DNA from: STF1-138 sp035356975
Lineage (GTDB): Bacteria > Patescibacteriota > Patescibacteriia > UBA1558 > S5-K13
DNA: 8,727 bases
Reading direction: 5' to 3'
Assembly (NCBI GenBank): GCA_035356975.1
Contig: DAORGW010000036.1
Location: 1 to 8,727 of the forward strand
In this document: positions 7,176 through 8,727 of the stretch, in pieces
Numbering within the stretch: position 1 is the first letter of the stretch
How the letters are laid out: every line of letters starts with the position of its first letter
Program-made: the position numbers and the translations under genes
The notes under the pieces: generated by a model
Database searches by the model: none
Told to the model about the DNA's origin: nothing
Seen by the model: the letters and a program-made list of their open reading frames with translations, nothing else

Positions 7176-8198
7176 AAAATATAAAATCCAGCAGAAAATT
7201 ATTTTGCTATTTGCTTCTTTTGTGGTTGCCCCAATATTTTTAATAGAATAAACTAAACCATCCAGCATATTTCCATAATGTTCTCCCTCCGAAGTATCAA
7301 TAAGCCCTCTTGAACCTGCATCACATCTTAATTCCAATTGTCCTATAGCTAAATTATCATAACAATAGTTTGAGTTTGCATTATGTTGCGGAAGTACAAC
7401 TTTTATAGAAAAAGCAGAAAGAGTTCTATTATATTTGCTTAAATACAATGTTTTATCTTGTATCGTGTCTGCAGACGTTTGAAAATATAAATTATTTTGT
7501 GCAAAATACCCAAAACTTGAAAGAGGTTCTGGACGTTTCGCATAAATAAATTGTCTATATTTTGCAGAACTATCAAAAACAAAATAACCATTTTCTATGT
7601 TTACATTTCTATTTTCACCTTCATATAAAGAAGGCAAAACACTAAAATCATACAAACGACTTTGGTCTTCCGCTATCGCTTGCTCTGTTGGATTTCCAAT
7701 CGGCACTGTACCACCTAACCTTATTTTTGTTGGATAAAAAGGAAACTGTGCTAAATTGTTTTGTGCATTTGGATTCCATAACATCCCACTTGTTAAGTTT
7801 CCAGCGTTATCATAGTATGGCATATTAGTTGGAGGGTTAAAAGCCTTTTTCCATAAATTCGGATCGGCAATATCGCCACTGCCATCAAGTCCTTTTGTAC
7901 GCCCTGCCCCGCCATCACTTGCAGTGTAGCTAGTCCAGGCTTTTCCAATTTTATTCAAATTCCCTGTTATTAAAAAAGCCAGGGGAATTTTTGCCCACAA
8001 AACAACTTTATTGCTTCCTTCCTGGTAATCAACCAGACGTTCTGATTCATAATTTATAGAACCATCTTTGTTAAAATCGTATTTATAGTGCCACATAAAT
8101 AGTTTGCCTTTTAATTCAGGCAAGTAATCTTGCTTTATTGGTAATTTTGCCCATATTTTATTTCTGTCGTATTTTCCATTTAATCTCTGCCATTCCAT
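7173..8198 (-). CDS. Hypothetical protein, probable phage structural or tail-associated (341 aa)
   Basis: A complete 341-residue protein of no family I recognise. The ATG at 8198 has AAAGGAG six bases upstream, which decides the start. The N-terminal 70 residues are rich in Trp, Tyr and Lys. Residues 41-53 hold a D-x-N-x-D-G-x-I-N pattern like the calcium loop of EF-hand or dockerin modules, but with Ser where the last acidic ligand normally sits. Residues 95-110 are Gly/Ser/Asp-rich, and Asn, Pro and Gly are frequent to about 170, suggesting loops rather than helices. The C-terminus is hydrophobic (IIFCWILYF at 333-341), perhaps a last beta strand. There is no signal peptide and no convincing membrane span. 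The middle of the gene is visibly less AT-rich than the giant gene. It lies 12 bases before the giant gene, so it may form part of the same virion assembly; this is inferred from position only. Confidence 0.85.
   Translation of the reverse strand: MEWQRLNGKYDRNKIWAKLPIKQDYLPELKGKLFMWHYKYDFNKDGSINYESERLVDYQEGSNKVVLWAKIPLAFLITGNLNKIGKAWTSYTASDGGAGRTKGLDGSGDIADPNLWKKAFNPPTNMPYYDNAGNLTSGMLWNPNAQNNLAQFPFYPTKIRLGGTVPIGNPTEQAIAEDQSRLYDFSVLPSLYEGENRNVNIENGYFVFDSSAKYRQFIYAKRPEPLSSFGYFAQNNLYFQTSADTIQDKTLYLSKYNRTLSAFSIKVVLPQHNANSNYCYDNLAIGQLELRCDAGSRGLIDTSEGEHYGNMLDGLVYSIKNIGATTKEANSKIIFCWILYF
8040..8078 (-). other. Calcium-loop-like motif in the 341-aa protein (residues 41-53)
   Basis: Residues D41, N43, D45, G46, I48 and N49 follow the D-x-N-x-D-G-x-I-N pattern of EF-hand and dockerin loops. 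Position 12 is Ser, flanked by Glu at 11 and 13, so the last ligand could be supplied by a neighbour. Only one loop is present and no flanking helices are obvious. Confidence 0.4.
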
Positions 8199-8204
8199 TT
8201 TAAA

Positions 8205-8211
8205 CTCCTTT
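8205..8211 (-). promoter_or_regulatory. Shine-Dalgarno site of the 341-aa gene
   Basis: The minus strand reads AAAGGAG here, followed by six bases (TTTAAA) and then ATG at 8198. This is a near-perfect anti-16S match at good spacing and fixes the start of the 341-residue gene. It lies in the 21-base gap after the TAA of the 166-residue gene. Confidence 0.85.
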
Positions 8212-8219
8212 CTTTTATA

Positions 8220-8720
8220 TTAAATTGAAGAAAAAACTAAATTTTTTATGTAATAATAATATTGGTTAAATAATTGTGTTTCAACTTCACTTGCTCCTTC
8301 TGGCAAGTAAATTTCTCTTAATTCTAAGTTATAAGAACAATTTAAAATCTTTTCTGCTTTTGCGGAAAAGGAAACATCAAAGAAACTTTCTTCTTTAAAT
8401 TTGCAGCAAAAAACATTCTCAAATGCAAGCATTTTTGTTAAAGTTCTAAAAAAGACTTTTTCTATATAATCTCCTTCACGAGGAAACCAATCATTTTGAT
8501 GTTTTTTAACGTGTATCCTGGAAGATAAAAGTCCGTTGCGTAATAAATAAGTTCCAAATGTTTCTGCGCTTATAAACTTTAATTGTTCTGAAAACGGATT
8601 GTTAGAAATTAAAACAGTTCTTAACAATTTTGCACAAATATTTATAACATTATTTAATGCTTCTTGATAAGGCAAAGGATTTCCGTTTTCATCCTGATAG
8701 GTCTTCAGGATACCGGCCAT
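8220..8720 (-). CDS. Hypothetical small protein, possibly phage assembly or structural (166 aa, start uncertain)
   Basis: The frame encodes 166 residues from the ATG at 8720 to a TAA at 8222-8220. I do not recognise a family. The N-terminal half looks mixed helical (about residues 17-38 and 53-66), and the C-terminal half is richer in Phe, Tyr and acidic residues, with a Cys-Cys pair at 105-106, further Cys at 29 and 128, and four Tyr in a row at 154-157. No signal peptide or membrane segment is seen. Only seven bases lie upstream, too few to show a ribosome binding site, and the two codons before the ATG (TTT, TCG) are open, so translation could start further upstream outside the window. The gene is followed after 21 bases by the 341-residue gene and is probably co-transcribed with it. 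A role in tail or baseplate assembly is a guess from context. Confidence 0.75.
   Translation of the reverse strand: MAGILKTYQDENGNPLPYQEALNNVINICAKLLRTVLISNNPFSEQLKFISAETFGTYLLRNGLLSSRIHVKKHQNDWFPREGDYIEKVFFRTLTKMLAFENVFCCKFKEESFFDVSFSAKAEKILNCSYNLELREIYLPEGASEVETQLFNQYYYYIKNLVFSSI
8691..8711 (-). other. Short hairpin just inside the 166-aa gene
   Basis: ATCCTGA at 8691-8697 and TCAGGAT at 8705-8711 are exact inverted repeats with a seven-base loop. In the mRNA the stem begins six bases after the ATG, if 8720 is the true start. This could modulate initiation or be chance. Confidence 0.3.
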
Positions 8721-8727
8721 CGAAAAA

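Noticed and set aside
1..8727. CRISPR array, tRNA, insertion sequence or attachment site
   Set aside because: No regularly spaced short repeats, cloverleaf, transposase-like frame or terminal inverted repeats seen. The only direct repeat is the in-frame 300-base period at the left edge, which is protein-coding.

Overview
The window is an AT-rich stretch, most likely from a bacteriophage, in which all three genes lie on the minus strand and fill almost every base. Reading 5'->3' on the minus strand (right to left here) they are: a 166-codon gene of unknown role (8720-8220), a 341-codon gene of unknown role with a glycine-rich middle and a calcium-loop-like motif (8198-7173), and a giant gene that starts at 7160 and is still open at base 1, giving at least 2386 codons. 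Intergenic gaps are 21 and 12 bases, and both internal starts have strong Shine-Dalgarno sequences, so the genes look like one operon read leftward.

The giant gene sets the interpretation. I translated it codon by codon from 7160 to 3 and found no in-frame stop. Its product reads as a modular phage tail fibre, tail spike or baseplate-associated protein: a Trp-rich N-terminal region, two small beta modules with a shared Pro-Gly-Asp turn, a LamG (concanavalin A-like lectin) type domain, a long beta-rich centre with propeller-like repeats, a second LamG-like domain, a third Pro-Gly-Asp module, a block matching a motif I know from phage fibre proteins (KD..I.LN.GE.G.G ... G..IDRG), and the start of a repeat series with a 100-residue period that leaves through the left edge. 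Function is inferred from these modules; no enzyme active site was recognised.

The organism is not identifiable. Purine-rich Shine-Dalgarno signals suggest a host that uses SD-led initiation. Both visible stops are TAA, and tryptophan is always TGG in the giant gene, so nothing suggests stop-codon reassignment. The two upstream genes are probably also virion or tail-assembly proteins, but this rests on position only. No promoter, terminator of the operon, RNA gene, CRISPR array or insertion sequence was seen; there is no gene-free stretch longer than 21 bases.
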